A program made the translations under genes and the position numbers. A stretch of DNA of 64,000 nucleotides from a bacterium. Lineage in GTDB: Bacteria > Bacillota > Bacilli > Lactobacillales > Streptococcaceae. Under the pieces are notes generated by a model. The model saw nothing but the letters and a program-made list of their open reading frames with translations. It ran no database searches and was not told the origin of the DNA. This document shows, one piece after another, positions 1 through 9,563 of the stretch; the stretch's first letter is position 1, and each line of letters begins with the position of its first letter. The stretch spans positions 1-64,000 of the forward strand of contig CAJNCA010000009.1 of NCBI GenBank assembly GCA_905221145.1, read 5' to 3'.

Positions 1-4
1 GACC

Positions 5-57
5 AGAGTTGTTATTTTCAACTCTTACTATTATACAGCCTTTTTATTTTTTGTCAA
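5..57 (-). promoter_or_regulatory. Leftward promoter with 5' hairpin
   Basis: On the minus strand TTGACA (52-57) and TATAAT (30-35) are separated by 16 bp, close to a consensus sigma-A promoter. The transcript would begin with an AGAGTTG/CAACTCT hairpin (5-25) and leave the window to the left. The gene it serves is not visible. Confidence 0.6.
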
Positions 58-121
58 CATCTTTTTCTAATTTTTTTCATTTTTTCAAATCGAATTTTTC
101 AACTTATAATAAAAGAGCCAG

Positions 122-129
122 AATTAAAC
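122..129. repeat. Target site duplication, left
   Basis: AATTAAAC lies directly before the left inverted repeat and recurs as AATTAAAC at 1544-1551 directly after the right one. An 8-bp duplication is the normal size for ISL3-family insertions. Confidence 0.9.
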
Positions 130-1543
130 GGCTCTATAATATTTGTAGTGGGTACCCCCCTATAGATATTATGGAGCCTATTTTGTTGTAGAAAAAAAGT
201 CCCATAAGATCTATAATGAAAAGTGACCAAACAACTCATTAGAAAGATTCATATGGAACAATTACATTTTATCACAAAACTACTCGATATCAAAGACCCT
301 AATATCCAATTTATGGATATCATCAATAGGGATACTCACAAAGAAATCATCGCTAAACTAGATTATGAGGCACCATCTTGCCCTGATTGCGGAAGTCAAA
401 TGAAGAAATATGACTTCCAAAAACCGTCGAAAATTCCTTACCTCGAAACGACTGGTATGCCTACTAGAATCCTCCTTAGAAAGCGTCGTTTTAAGTGCTA
501 CCAGTGCTCGAAAATAGCGGTCGCTGAGACTCCTCTAGTAAAGAAAAATCATCAAATCCCTCGTATCATCAACCAAAAAATTGCTCATAAGCTGATTGAA
601 AAGACTTCTATGACCGATATTGCACATCAGCTTTCCATTTCAACTTCAACTGTCATTCGAAAGCTCAATGACTTTCACTTTAAGCATAACTTTAGCCAAC
701 TTCCTGAGATTATGTCCTGGGACGAGTATGCCTTTACAAAGGGAAAAATGAGTTTCATTGCACAAGACTTTGATAATCTCAACATTATCACCGTTCTTGA
801 AGGTAGAACACAAGCTATCATCCGAAATCACTTTCTGCGCTACGATAGAGTCGTTCGTTGTCAGGTGAAAATCATCACGATGGATATGTTTAGTCCCTAC
901 TACGATATTGCCAGTAAACTTTTTCCTAACGCTAAAATCGTTCTAGATCGATTTCACATTGTACAACACTTAAGCCGTGCTATGAGTCGTGTTCGTGTCC
1001 AAATCATGAATCAATTTGAGCGAAAATCTCATGAATACAAGGTCATCAAACTTTACTGGAAGCTCATTCAACAGGATAGTCGTAAACTGAGTGATAAACG
1101 ATTTTATCGCCCTACTTTTCGTATGCACTTAACGAATAAAGAGATTCTAGACAAGCTTTTGAGCTATTCAGAAGACTTGAAACACCACTACAATCTCTAT
1201 CAACTCTTACTTTTTCACTTTCAGAACAAGGAGCCAGACAAATTCTTCGGACTTATTGAGGACAATCTTAGGCAGGTTCATCCTCTTTTTCAGACTGTCT
1301 TTAAAACCTTCCTAAAGGACAAAGAAAAGATTGTCAACGACCTTCAACTACCCTACTCCAACGCCAAATTAGAAGCGACCAATAATCTCATCAAACTTAT
1401 CAAGCGAAATGCCTTTGGTTTTCGGAACTTTGAAAACTTCAAAAAACGGATTTTTATCGCTCTCAATATCAAAAAAGAAAGGACAAAATTTGTCCTTTCT
1501 CGATCTTAGCTTTTCTTCAACCCACTACAGTTGACAAAGAGCC
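130..1543 (+). mobile_element. IS1167-like insertion sequence (ISL3 family), intact
   Basis: A 1,414-bp element. Imperfect terminal inverted repeats start with GGCTCT and share the block TGTAGTGGGT (left end 130 onward, right end reading inward from 1543). One transposase gene fills the interior, and an 8-bp direct repeat flanks the element. Full-length transposase, intact ends and a perfect duplication suggest a fairly recent and possibly still active insertion. The match to pneumococcal IS1167 is from memory of that family. Confidence 0.9.
253..1509 (+). CDS. ISL3-family transposase
   Basis: DDE transposase of an IS1167-like element, 418 residues from the ATG at 253. The frame is open upstream to a GTG at 223, but the family normally starts at MEQLHF and AGAAAG lies just upstream. 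It has an N-terminal zinc-finger region with two CxxC pairs (about residues 43/46 and 82/85), a helix-turn-helix around 115-140, and the DDE_Tnp_ISL3 catalytic core with candidate acidic residues D157 (SWDEYAF), D211 (TMDMFSPY) and E374 (KLEATNN). No frameshift or stop interrupts it, whereas many pneumococcal copies are broken. It acts on the terminal repeats at 130 and 1543. Confidence 0.93.
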   Translation: MEQLHFITKLLDIKDPNIQFMDIINRDTHKEIIAKLDYEAPSCPDCGSQMKKYDFQKPSKIPYLETTGMPTRILLRKRRFKCYQCSKIAVAETPLVKKNHQIPRIINQKIAHKLIEKTSMTDIAHQLSISTSTVIRKLNDFHFKHNFSQLPEIMSWDEYAFTKGKMSFIAQDFDNLNIITVLEGRTQAIIRNHFLRYDRVVRCQVKIITMDMFSPYYDIASKLFPNAKIVLDRFHIVQHLSRAMSRVRVQIMNQFERKSHEYKVIKLYWKLIQQDSRKLSDKRFYRPTFRMHLTNKEILDKLLSYSEDLKHHYNLYQLLLFHFQNKEPDKFFGLIEDNLRQVHPLFQTVFKTFLKDKEKIVNDLQLPYSNAKLEATNNLIKLIKRNAFGFRNFENFKKRIFIALNIKKERTKFVLSRS

Positions 1544-1551
1544 AATTAAAC
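1544..1551. repeat. Target site duplication, right
   Basis: AATTAAAC, identical to 122-129, flanks the right end of the ISL3 element. Confidence 0.9.
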
Positions 1552-1562
1552 TGACTCTTTTA

Positions 1563-1994
1563 TTATTTATCAAACTTAGAAGCACGTTCTTCTCCCCACC
1601 AATAGGGCATTAGTTCTGCGACTCTCACAGTCTTTCTTCTATTGTAATCCATCATAAATTCTGCATCTTTATTTTCAGCGTTCAACTCTAATAGAAATTC
1701 TCTGCAAGCGCCACAAGGCATACCCGAACTTCCACCATACGGCAGTTTGTCTCGAAAGGCTAATACTTTCTTAACCTTAGTTTGCCCTGAAAATTGGTAC
1801 ATATTAAAGAGTGCCGCACGCTCTGCGCAGAGATGGAAAACACCACAGGTTCCCTCCATACAGAAACCTGTAAATATTTGTCCATCTTCTGCTTCCACTG
1901 CGGCTACAACATGGTTGGCGTAAACAAAATCAGATACTTCATGTGGATCGTATAGTTTCTGTGCTTCTTCGTACATCTTTTCCCAGATGTCCAT
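1563..1994 (-). CDS. Cytidine deaminase-like protein
   Basis: 143 residues of the cytidine/deoxycytidylate deaminase fold. The zinc ligands and catalytic glutamate are visible as C56-A-E58 (HLCAERAALF) and PCGAC at C94/C97. The family hydrolyses cytidine or related nucleosides in the cytosol. The sequence is also reminiscent of blasticidin-S-deaminase-like members, so the exact substrate is uncertain. It starts 13 bp after the gltX stop, with AAGAAGGG as ribosome site, so it is probably co-transcribed with gltX. Its terminator has been split by the neighbouring IS element. Confidence 0.85.
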   Translation of the reverse strand: MDIWEKMYEEAQKLYDPHEVSDFVYANHVVAAVEAEDGQIFTGFCMEGTCGVFHLCAERAALFNMYQFSGQTKVKKVLAFRDKLPYGGSSGMPCGACREFLLELNAENKDAEFMMDYNRRKTVRVAELMPYWWGEERASKFDK

Positions 1995-2007
1995 TATTGT
2001 ACCCTTC

Positions 2008-3468
2008 TTATTTAGAGATTTCTTTTAACATATTTTCGATATGCTGGATTGATTTTTCACGACCTAACAAGAAGATCGTATCTGGTAATTCTGGTCCATG
2101 CATTTCACCTGAAACAGCAATACGAATAGGCATGAAGAGATTTTTCCCTTTAATACCTGTTTCTTTTTGGACTGCTTTAATTTGTGGGAAGATATTCTCT
2201 GTCACAAATTCATCATCTGTCATCGCTTCGAGTTTTGCTTTGAAGGCTTCAAGAACTGTTGGGACTGTTTCACCCGCCATGACTTCGCGCTCTGCTTCTG
2301 TCAATTCTGGGAAATCTGAGAAGAAGAGATCTGTCAATGGGATAATCTCATCTACCGACTTCATTTGTGGTTTATAGAGCTCAACTAGTTTTTCAGCCTT
2401 GTCAGTCAATCGACCTGCTTCTTCTAGGAATGGTTTTGCCATTTCAAAGATAGTTTCTAGGTCTGCATTCTTGATATAATCATTGCTCATCCAGTCGAGT
2501 TTCTTCTGGTCGAAGGCTGCTGGAGACTTGCTGAGGCGGTTTTCATCAAAGAGTTTAATCAATTCTTCACGAGAGAAGATTTCGTCTTCCCCACCTGGGT
2601 TCCAACCAAGAAGAGCAATAAAGTTAAAGACTGCTTCTGGTAAATAACCTTTTTTACGGTAGTCTTCGATAAACTGAAGGGTGTTGGTGTCACGTTTAGA
2701 CAATTTTTTCCCAGTTTCAGAGTTGATAATTAAGGTCATGTGACCGAACTCTGGTGCTTCCCAACCAAGCGCTTCATAAACCATAAGCTGTTTTGGTGTA
2801 TTAGCAATGTGGTCATCTCCACGGATTACATGAGAGATTTGCATGTCGTGGTCATCGATAACAACGGCAAAGTTGTAAGTTGGGTAACCGTCTTTCTTTT
2901 GAATAACCCAGTCACCACCGATATTACCACCTTCAAATTCGATATCGCCTTTGACCATATCATGCCATTTGTAGATACCTGACTCATTGACAGCCAAACG
3001 AACCGTTGGAATGATACCAGCTGCTTCACGTTCTGCGATGTAAGCTGCTTTTTCTTCTTCACTCATACCAAGGTATTCGTTGATGTAGCGTGGCGTTTCT
3101 CCAGCTGCTTCTTGGCGTTCGCGTTCAGCTGCCAATTCTTCTTCTGTAACGTAAGATTTGTAGGCTTTTCCTTCAGCTAGTAATTGGTCGATGTATTTTT
3201 GATACAAGTCCAAACGCTCAGACTGGCGGTAATTTTCATGTGTTTCTGGGCTTTCATCCCAATCCATACCTAACCAACGAAGGTTTTCAAGCTGTGAACG
3301 TTCACCATCTTCGACATGACGTTTACGGTCAGTATCTTCTATACGAATAATAAAAGTTCCACCATGATGACGTGCATACAAGTAGTTGAACAATGCTGTA
3401 CGGGCATTCCCGATGTGTAGTAGTCCTGTTGGACTTGGTGCGTAACGTACGCGGATATCTTTTGACAT
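2008..3468 (-). CDS. gltX: Glutamyl-tRNA synthetase
   Basis: 486 residues, normal length for bacterial GluRS (class I synthetase). It charges tRNA-Glu with glutamate, and in streptococci usually also tRNA-Gln before amidation. The HIGH-type signature is LLHIGNA at about 17-23 and the KMSKS-type loop is KKLSKRD near residue 255. A C-terminal anticodon-binding helical domain follows. It is first gene of the gltX-cdd unit, behind a strong promoter at 3515-3543. Confidence 0.97.
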   Translation of the reverse strand: MSKDIRVRYAPSPTGLLHIGNARTALFNYLYARHHGGTFIIRIEDTDRKRHVEDGERSQLENLRWLGMDWDESPETHENYRQSERLDLYQKYIDQLLAEGKAYKSYVTEEELAAERERQEAAGETPRYINEYLGMSEEEKAAYIAEREAAGIIPTVRLAVNESGIYKWHDMVKGDIEFEGGNIGGDWVIQKKDGYPTYNFAVVIDDHDMQISHVIRGDDHIANTPKQLMVYEALGWEAPEFGHMTLIINSETGKKLSKRDTNTLQFIEDYRKKGYLPEAVFNFIALLGWNPGGEDEIFSREELIKLFDENRLSKSPAAFDQKKLDWMSNDYIKNADLETIFEMAKPFLEEAGRLTDKAEKLVELYKPQMKSVDEIIPLTDLFFSDFPELTEAEREVMAGETVPTVLEAFKAKLEAMTDDEFVTENIFPQIKAVQKETGIKGKNLFMPIRIAVSGEMHGPELPDTIFLLGREKSIQHIENMLKEISK

Positions 3469-3514
3469 AGTTTCTCCTATAAAGTCTCTAGGCGTCTGCC
3501 TTTTTGCTCTCTAT

Positions 3515-3543
3515 ATTATATCACAAGTCTTGGCTGAGTCCAA
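3515..3543 (-). promoter_or_regulatory. gltX promoter
   Basis: TTGGAC (3538-3543), 17-bp spacer, TATAAT (3515-3520) with an upstream TGA giving an extended -10. A small AGGC/GCCT hairpin lies in the leader at about 3489-3500. Confidence 0.75.
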
Positions 3544-3564
3544 TTTCTATGGATAAAGAGAGTA

Positions 3565-3589
3565 AAAAGAGTGGACAAACCACTCTTTT
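3565..3589 (-). terminator. pgi terminator
   Basis: Perfect 10-bp stem AAAAGAGTGG / CCACTCTTTT with a 5-nt loop, 7 bp beyond the pgi stop. On the minus strand it ends in a T-run. Confidence 0.85.
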
Positions 3590-3595
3590 CTTCTA

Positions 3596-4945
3596 TTATA
3601 GACGTGCGTTAAGTTCTTTGCTCAATTCTTCAAATCCTGGTTTTCCAAGAAGGGCAAACATGTTACGTTTGTAAGCTTCAACACCTGGTTGGTCAAATGG
3701 GTTGATGGCATTCAAGTAACCTGAAAGGGCAATTGCCAATTCGAAGAAGTAGATAGTGTAACCAAGAGTGAAAGCATCTTGCTCTGGAAGAGTCACGTAC
3801 ATGTTTGGTACATCACCATCAGTGTGGGCAAGAAGAACACCGTCAGTTGCTTTTTTGTTTACAAAGTCAACGTCTTTTCCTTGAAGGTAACCAAGCCCGT
3901 CAAGATCTTCTTCCAATGTAGGAATGATCACGTTTTTACGTGGTTTGTCAACACGAACAACTGTTTCAAACATGATACGTGTTCCTTCTTGGATAAATTG
4001 ACCAAGTGAGTGCAAGTCAGTTGAGAAGTTGGCTGAAGTTGGGTAGATACCTTTTTGGTCTTTCCCTTCTGATTCACCAGCCAATTGTTTCCACCATTCT
4101 GAGAAATATTGAAGTGATGGCTCATAGTTTACCAAGATTTCAGTTGCATAGCCTTTACGGTAAAGGATATTACGAACTGCTGCATATTGGTAAGCTTCGT
4201 TTTCAGAGATTTTATCTGAAGTGTAATCTTTACGAGCTGCGTTAGCACCTTCCATAAGGGCTTTGATATCAGCTCCTGATGCTGCGATTGGAAGCAAACC
4301 AACTGCTGTCAATACTGAGAAGCGTCCACCGATGTCATCTGGAACAACAAATGTTTCCCAACCGTTAGCGTCTGCTTCAACCTTAACAGCACCTTTTTGG
4401 CGGTCAGTTGTTGCATAGATACGTTTGTTTGCTTCTTCTTGACCGTATTTCTTAACCAAAAGTTCTTTGAAGACACGGAAAGCGATAGCTGGTTCAGTTG
4501 TTGTACCTGATTTAGAAATCACGTTTACTGAGAAGTCTTTGTCAGCTACGTACTCTACCAAGTCAGCAAGGTAAGTAGATGAGATTGAGTTTCCTGCGTA
4601 AAGGATTTGTGGAGCCTTGCGTTCTTCTTTTGTTTGCAAGTTAGCAAAGTGATGGTTCAAGAAGTCAATAGCTGCTTTGGCACCAAGGTAAGATCCACCG
4701 ATACCAATCACAACCAAAACATCGCTGTCTGATTTGATTTGCTCAGCAGCTTTCAAGATGCGGTCAAATTCTTCACGGTCGTAGTTTTCAGGAAGGTCTA
4801 ACCATCCCAAGAAGTCGCTACCAGCACCAGTTCCTTTACGGATCAATTCATCTGCTGCTGTTACTTGTGATTGCATGTATTCCACTTCATGTGGTGCAAC
4901 AAATTTGTCTAAAACTTTTGAATAATCAAATTTAATATGTGACAT
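3596..4945 (-). CDS. pgi: Glucose-6-phosphate isomerase
   Basis: 449 residues from ATG 4945, which is preceded by GGAGGAATAAC. The frame is open further upstream, but that start has no ribosome site and lies upstream of the promoter -10. It interconverts glucose-6-phosphate and fructose-6-phosphate in glycolysis. PGI signatures are visible: [11 protein letters not shown] near residue 80, a sugar-phosphate [10 protein letters not shown] loop near 150, [11 protein letters not shown] near 205, and a GESEGK block near 290 that carries the catalytic glutamate. It is a single-gene unit with its own promoter and terminator. A MalR/CcpA-type operator lies about 40 bp upstream of the promoter. Confidence 0.97.
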   Translation of the reverse strand: MSHIKFDYSKVLDKFVAPHEVEYMQSQVTAADELIRKGTGAGSDFLGWLDLPENYDREEFDRILKAAEQIKSDSDVLVVIGIGGSYLGAKAAIDFLNHHFANLQTKEERKAPQILYAGNSISSTYLADLVEYVADKDFSVNVISKSGTTTEPAIAFRVFKELLVKKYGQEEANKRIYATTDRQKGAVKVEADANGWETFVVPDDIGGRFSVLTAVGLLPIAASGADIKALMEGANAARKDYTSDKISENEAYQYAAVRNILYRKGYATEILVNYEPSLQYFSEWWKQLAGESEGKDQKGIYPTSANFSTDLHSLGQFIQEGTRIMFETVVRVDKPRKNVIIPTLEEDLDGLGYLQGKDVDFVNKKATDGVLLAHTDGDVPNMYVTLPEQDAFTLGYTIYFFELAIALSGYLNAINPFDQPGVEAYKRNMFALLGKPGFEELSKELNARL

Positions 4946-4973
4946 GTTATTCCTCCAATATTTCTTCTTTTCT

Positions 4974-5002
4974 ATCATAACGCTTACCTTCGTTTTTTTC
5001 AA
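4974..5002 (-). promoter_or_regulatory. pgi promoter
   Basis: TTGAAA (4997-5002), 17-bp spacer, TATGAT (4974-4979), 28 bp upstream of the start codon. Confidence 0.75.
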
Positions 5003-5037
5003 GTTTTTTTGTCGAATTTCTCCAATTTTTATCAGAA

Positions 5038-5053
5038 TTCAAACGTTTGCGTA
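5038..5053. promoter_or_regulatory. cre/MalR-type operator upstream of pgi
   Basis: CAAACGTTTG palindrome at 5040-5049, followed by CG. The 11-mer AAACGTTTGCG is identical to the core of the malQ and malX operators at 38.1 and 38.5 kb. It lies upstream of the pgi -35 box. Confidence 0.5.
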
Positions 5054-5115
5054 AAAATCCCACATTCCAAAAATTTTGAAAAAATAAAAGAAAGAACGAC
5101 CAGATGTCCCAGCCG

Positions 5116-5805
5116 TTACAGTTCGTTCAATAAATACTCAAATAATTCTAAATTGCCATCTTCTTCATTAACCAAAAACTCTGGATGCCACTGCAAACCG
5201 ATAATGCGGTGCTCGTCGATAGACTCAATCGCTTCGATGGTCTGGTCTCTGGGATCAATAGCAGTTACACGGAAATTAGGTGCCAAATCTTTAATGCTTT
5301 GACGATGGACGGAGTTGACTTGACTTTCTTTTCCAAATAGCTTAGCCACCACGCTTCCTTCCACTGTCTCAATAGAGTGAGATGTTCCGAAAGGTAGTCC
5401 TTGCCAGTGACCTTCGATTTCTTGATTGAGGGTTCCACCAAAGGCAACATTGACAAGTTGGACACCGCGACAAATTGCCATAATTGGTTTATTCTGACGG
5501 AGAGCTTCCTTCAAGAGTGCCAATTCAAATTCATCACGGACTAGATTGTAATCATCGCTCTCGATGGTCTTTTTCTCTCCATAAAACTGAGGATGGACAT
5601 TTTGACCACCTGTCAAAATAAGCTTGTCAATCATTTCCACATAATCGCGTACAACGGACTCATCACCAACAGGAATGACTAAAGGGAGACCACCGACTTG
5701 ACGAATGCTCTCTGCGAATCTACAAGATACAGATGAGTGAATGTTTTTTCCTTCTGCGTCTACGGGACATAGATTTGCAGCAACCCCTACAACCGTTCTA
5801 GCCAT
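5116..5805 (-). CDS. Class I glutamine amidotransferase (peptidase C26)
   Basis: 229 residues from ATG 5805, preceded by GAAAGGAGAGACATC. It belongs to the gamma-glutamyl-gamma-aminobutyrate hydrolase / PuuD-like family and has a single class-I amidotransferase domain. The nucleophile is C112 in AICRGVQL and the His-Glu pair is H207/E209 in LQWHPEF. The family cleaves gamma-glutamyl amide bonds, but the natural substrate in streptococci is not defined. It stands alone between pgi and patB. Confidence 0.85.
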   Translation of the reverse strand: MARTVVGVAANLCPVDAEGKNIHSSVSCRFAESIRQVGGLPLVIPVGDESVVRDYVEMIDKLILTGGQNVHPQFYGEKKTIESDDYNLVRDEFELALLKEALRQNKPIMAICRGVQLVNVAFGGTLNQEIEGHWQGLPFGTSHSIETVEGSVVAKLFGKESQVNSVHRQSIKDLAPNFRVTAIDPRDQTIEAIESIDEHRIIGLQWHPEFLVNEEDGNLELFEYLLNEL

Positions 5806-5908
5806 GATGTCTCTCCTTTCGAATGTTAACGATAGTCCTATCATATCACTCAAAATGACTTTCGTCTAATATGTTTTTTTAAAGGCCGTGATAAATATTT
5901 TTTATGGA

Positions 5909-5941
5909 CAAGAAAAAGCTGCCCACATAGGACAACTTTTT
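5909..5941 (-). terminator. Terminator after patB
   Basis: Imperfect hairpin AAAAAGTTGTCC / GGGCAGCTTTTT, read on the minus strand, directly after the patB stop. Confidence 0.65.
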
Positions 5942-5942
5942 C

Positions 5943-7709
5943 TTATTCAAAGACAAATTGATTGTGATAGAGTTCTGAGTAGAATCCACCTAGTTTCAAG
6001 AGTTCATGGTGATTACCACGTTCAATGACTTCTCCATCTTTAAGAACGATAATCTGGTCTGCATTGAGAATGGTTTTCAAGCGATGGGCAATGACGAAAC
6101 TGGTTCTACCTGCTACAACCGCCTCCATGGCATGCTGAATTTTGCTTTCTGTCACCGTATCTACATTTGAAGTGGCTTCATCTAGAATGAGAACTTCTGG
6201 ATCTGTCATCAGAGTTCGAGCGATGGAAATCAATTGTTTCTGCCCAGTTGAGAAGATGCTCTGGTCATCATCGATAAGAGTATCGTATTTATCAGGTAAG
6301 CTTTCGATATAGTCATGAATATGGGTTGCTTTTGCTGCTGCCTCAACCAATTCCTGACTGGCATCTGGCACACCAAAACGGATATTGTCTCGAATGGTTC
6401 CGCTAAATAAGACCGAATCTTGCAAGACAATTCCCACCTTACTTCTGAGACTATCTAAATCATAGTCACGAATGTCTTTGCCGTCAAAATAAATACCACC
6501 AGCATCAACATCATAAAAGCGATTGATAAGATTCATAATAGTCGTTTTCCCTGAACCTGTCGGACCCACAACTGCTGTCATCTGGCCTTTAGGGGCAGAA
6601 ATGCTGACATCTTTCAAAATAGGTTTATCAGGCAAGTATGAAAAATCAATATGACTGATTTCAACACCTTCTTGCAAATGAGTGAAGGCTGGAGCCTTTT
6701 CAGGTCGGATTTCTTCCTCTGCATCAAACATTTCCTGAATCCGCTCAGCCCCCGTAAAGGCTAACTGAAGACTTCCCCAACTAGCCGCAACTTGAATAAT
6801 AGGCTGGTAGTACTGCTGTGAAAATTGAGCGAACATAACAATCAAACCTAGGGCTGTACTTGTTTCAATAGACTTATCATTCAAAAGTACAGCTGAACCC
6901 GCAAAGATGACGATGGCTGTATTAACCAGACTCATCCCATTCATGACAGGGAAAAGAATTCCAGAAAACATTCTTCCTTTAAAGGTTGCCTTGCGCACGC
7001 GCTCATTTTGTTCAAGAAATCCTGCCATCATATCCTCTTGAATCCCTTGGACAATGACGGCTTTTTGACCTGAGATACTCTCATCCATATAGGCATTGAG
7101 TTTTCCTACCTCTTTTTGCTGGAGGTTGGTGTATTTGCGTGCCATTTTCACGATGAAAATCAACATAAGAAAGGCCACTGGTGTGCTGGCAATGGTAATG
7201 AGGGCCAGCGTCACATTTCTCGAAAACATGACAAGAATCAGACCAATGTATAGAACAATATTGCTCATGACCTGAATCAAGCTTTCGTTAAAGGCTTGGA
7301 GGATATTATCCAAATCGCTGGTAAAACGAGACAGGATATCGCCATCTTGTCGGCGGTCAAAGAAAGAAACCGTCAACCGAGCAAGCTTGCCAAAGAGGCC
7401 TTTGCGCATCTCGTTGGTAGACTCTGCAATCACGCGCGTCATAAGACACATGTATATGACACTGGAGATAAAGAGAACCAAAACCAGCAGGCCAAGATTG
7501 ACCATGATTCCTGATAGACTCTGCCAAACAAGTTCTGGATTGCCGTCTTGATAAGCTTGAACTAAATTGGCTAGCTGCGTCACTGCTTGTCCAGAAAAGA
7601 CCGGAAAGAGGGCTTGGGCAAGAGTCGCTAGAACAATCATCAGGATGACAACTACAAATGATAGCTTATAGACTTTAAAATAATTCCAAAAAAATTGAAC
7701 TGTCTTCAT
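5943..7709 (-). CDS. patB: ABC multidrug exporter subunit PatB
   Basis: 588 residues from ATG 7709 (GGAGGAGTAAG upstream). The start is 1 bp past the patA stop, so the two are translationally coupled. N-terminal six-helix exporter domain, then a C-terminal ATPase with Walker A GPTGSGKTT, Walker B LILDEATSNVD and switch histidine AHRLKT. The signature motif is altered to FSTGQKQ. It matches, from memory, pneumococcal PatB (SP_2073), which forms a heterodimer with PatA that exports fluoroquinolones and other drugs. This subunit carries the canonical catalytic glutamate. Confidence 0.93.
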   Translation of the reverse strand: MKTVQFFWNYFKVYKLSFVVVILMIVLATLAQALFPVFSGQAVTQLANLVQAYQDGNPELVWQSLSGIMVNLGLLVLVLFISSVIYMCLMTRVIAESTNEMRKGLFGKLARLTVSFFDRRQDGDILSRFTSDLDNILQAFNESLIQVMSNIVLYIGLILVMFSRNVTLALITIASTPVAFLMLIFIVKMARKYTNLQQKEVGKLNAYMDESISGQKAVIVQGIQEDMMAGFLEQNERVRKATFKGRMFSGILFPVMNGMSLVNTAIVIFAGSAVLLNDKSIETSTALGLIVMFAQFSQQYYQPIIQVAASWGSLQLAFTGAERIQEMFDAEEEIRPEKAPAFTHLQEGVEISHIDFSYLPDKPILKDVSISAPKGQMTAVVGPTGSGKTTIMNLINRFYDVDAGGIYFDGKDIRDYDLDSLRSKVGIVLQDSVLFSGTIRDNIRFGVPDASQELVEAAAKATHIHDYIESLPDKYDTLIDDDQSIFSTGQKQLISIARTLMTDPEVLILDEATSNVDTVTESKIQHAMEAVVAGRTSFVIAHRLKTILNADQIIVLKDGEVIERGNHHELLKLGGFYSELYHNQFVFE

Positions 7710-7710
7710 C

Positions 7711-9417
7711 TTACTCCTCCTTTCCTTTCTGTGTTTCATAGATTTCACGGTAAACGGCATTGTTGGCAACAAGGTCTGCATGTGTTCCTTGACCAATCAA
7801 TCGTCCTTGATCTAGAACCAAGATTTTATCCGCATGGACAACCGAACTAATCTTTTGCGCGATGATAATGGTTGTCGTCCCCTTCAAGTCCTTGTTCAAA
7901 GCTTCCTGAACCAGGCGCTCTGACTTGGCATCCAAAGCTGATGTCGAATCGTCAAAAATCAGAATACGTGGATTGCTGACAATCCCACGCGCAATCGACA
8001 TCCTTTGTTTTTGCCCACCTGAGAAGTTGGTTCCTCGTTCCTCAACTGGACTTTCAAAGGTTTTCTCCATACGATGAATGAATTCGCTAGCCTGGGCAAT
8101 ATTAGCTGCGCGCTCCATTTCAAATAGAGTGGCATCTCCCTTACCCTGTCTCAAGTTATCAGCAATCGTCCCACTAAAGAGAATGGCACGTTGGAGAACG
8201 ATGGAAACTGTTTTACGCAGGGTTCCTTCATTAACTTCTCGAATATCCTTACCTCCGATTTTGATAGCCCCTTCCTGCGGGTCAAAGAGACGTGGAATCA
8301 GTTGAGCCAAGGTTGACTTCCCTGCACCAGTTGCTCCAACTACACCAATCATTTGACCAGGCTCGATGGTAAAGCTCACATCTTTCAGCATCGGTTCCTT
8401 GTCCATTGGATAGGTAAAGGTTACATTTTCAAAGCTAAGGCTTCCAACCAACTCTTCATCTGGGATACCCTTGAAGGTCATAGCTGGCTCTGCGTCAAGA
8501 ATTTCTCGAATACGACGCATGGAAATCATGGCGCGGCTGACAGAATTTCCCAAAAATCCAACCATAACAATAGTAAAGATAATCTGGCTCAGGTAATTGA
8601 CAAAGGAAGCAATGGAACCAACAACAGACGGATCCGACTGGACCATCCCTGCAACCAGCCAAATAGAGAGGAAGACTGCTCCGTAACCGACCAACATCAT
8701 AAAGGGTTCCACTACTGAAAAGGCATAGCCAATGTATAGATTTTGACCGAGAAGCTCGTCCGAGACCTCTGTAAACTTCGCAAACTGCTCTTTTTCTTGG
8801 ACAAAGGACTTGACCACACGAACACCGCGCAGATTTTCCTTGGCGATAGCATTGATGCGCTCAAGAAGGGTTTGAAACTTGGCAAAACGAGGTCCCATCA
8901 TCCCCATCATGACAGCAGTCAAACCAAAAATTAAGATCACCATGAGAACAATCACCCACCACAGAGATGGTAAAGTTTGAACCGCAAGGATAAACGAACC
9001 GATGAACAAGAGGGGAAGTCTGAAAAGAATTTGGAAGGTCATCATGACGACGTTCTGAATCTGGTTGATATCGTTTGTCATACGAACGACTAGATTTCCC
9101 GCATTAAACTGTTCAATATTTGCATAAGAAAAGGTTTGGATTTTGCGGAAGGCATCCTCCCGAAGGTCGGATGAAACTCCTTGGGCAATATAGGCTGCAA
9201 GGACAACATTGAGACCACCAGCAACTAGACCGACCAAGGCCACACCAATCAACCAAGCCCCGATACTATAAATTGCTTCATATTTCCCAGCAAGTAGGGC
9301 GTCTAACACTTCCTGCAGATAACGCGGTTGCAGAAGTGAACTAGCAACCATCAAGCCTGTCATCAGAAGCGAGGCCAGTGCCTGCCACTTGTAGGTTTTG
9401 ATTTTCTGAATCAGCAT
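7711..9417 (-). CDS. patA: ABC multidrug exporter subunit PatA
   Basis: 568 residues. Six-helix transmembrane domain followed by an ATPase with Walker A GATGAGKST and signature FSGGQKQR. The Walker B is IFDDSTSALD (Asp replaces the catalytic Glu) and the switch histidine is Gln (IIIAQKISS), so this subunit provides the degenerate half-site typical of heterodimeric exporters. It closely matches remembered pneumococcal PatA (SP_2075). In pneumococcus an extra open frame separates patA and patB; here they are adjacent. A promoter and an attenuator-like hairpin lie in the leader. Confidence 0.93.
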   Translation of the reverse strand: MLIQKIKTYKWQALASLLMTGLMVASSLLQPRYLQEVLDALLAGKYEAIYSIGAWLIGVALVGLVAGGLNVVLAAYIAQGVSSDLREDAFRKIQTFSYANIEQFNAGNLVVRMTNDINQIQNVVMMTFQILFRLPLLFIGSFILAVQTLPSLWWVIVLMVILIFGLTAVMMGMMGPRFAKFQTLLERINAIAKENLRGVRVVKSFVQEKEQFAKFTEVSDELLGQNLYIGYAFSVVEPFMMLVGYGAVFLSIWLVAGMVQSDPSVVGSIASFVNYLSQIIFTIVMVGFLGNSVSRAMISMRRIREILDAEPAMTFKGIPDEELVGSLSFENVTFTYPMDKEPMLKDVSFTIEPGQMIGVVGATGAGKSTLAQLIPRLFDPQEGAIKIGGKDIREVNEGTLRKTVSIVLQRAILFSGTIADNLRQGKGDATLFEMERAANIAQASEFIHRMEKTFESPVEERGTNFSGGQKQRMSIARGIVSNPRILIFDDSTSALDAKSERLVQEALNKDLKGTTTIIIAQKISSVVHADKILVLDQGRLIGQGTHADLVANNAVYREIYETQKGKEE

Positions 9418-9432
9418 ATTTTCTCCTTAAAA

Positions 9433-9466
9433 AATAGACAAAAGGGAGCGACAATGCGTCAGCTCC
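9433..9466 (-). terminator. patA leader attenuator hairpin
   Basis: On the minus strand GGAGC-T-GAC, loop GCATT, GTC-GCTCC (9445-9466) is followed by a U-rich tract. It lies between the patA promoter and the patA ribosome site. Disruption of a transcriptional attenuator upstream of patA is a published cause of PatAB overexpression in pneumococcus, and this hairpin is in the matching place. Confidence 0.75.
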
Positions 9467-9490
9467 TTCTCATTCTGTTTGTGTGATGTT

Positions 9491-9519
9491 ATTCTAGCAA
9501 AAAAGTGGGAACTTGTCAA
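9491..9519 (-). promoter_or_regulatory. patA promoter
   Basis: TTGACA (9514-9519), 17-bp spacer, TAGAAT (9491-9496) on the minus strand. Confidence 0.8.
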
Positions 9520-9540
9520 AGAAGTCTCCTTGATACAGCT

Positions 9541-9558
9541 AGAATGACTAGTCATTCT
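9541..9558. repeat. 18-bp perfect palindrome after mutS
   Basis: AGAATGACTAGTCATTCT is a perfect dyad just beyond the mutS stop and upstream of the patA promoter. No T-run follows, so it is not a clear intrinsic terminator. It could be a protein-binding site or an mRNA end structure. Confidence 0.5.
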
Positions 9559-9563
9559 TGGCT

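Larger units (their letters stand above)
112..1562. terminator. Terminator split by the IS element
   Basis: Joining the flanks of the IS (112-129 and 1552-1562) restores a hairpin: AATAAAAGAG-C-CAG, loop AATTAAA, CTG-A-CTCTTTTATT, with runs of T on both sides. It would be a bidirectional terminator placed just after the cytidine-deaminase gene that ends at 1563. The insertion separated its two arms by 1.4 kb. Confidence 0.6.
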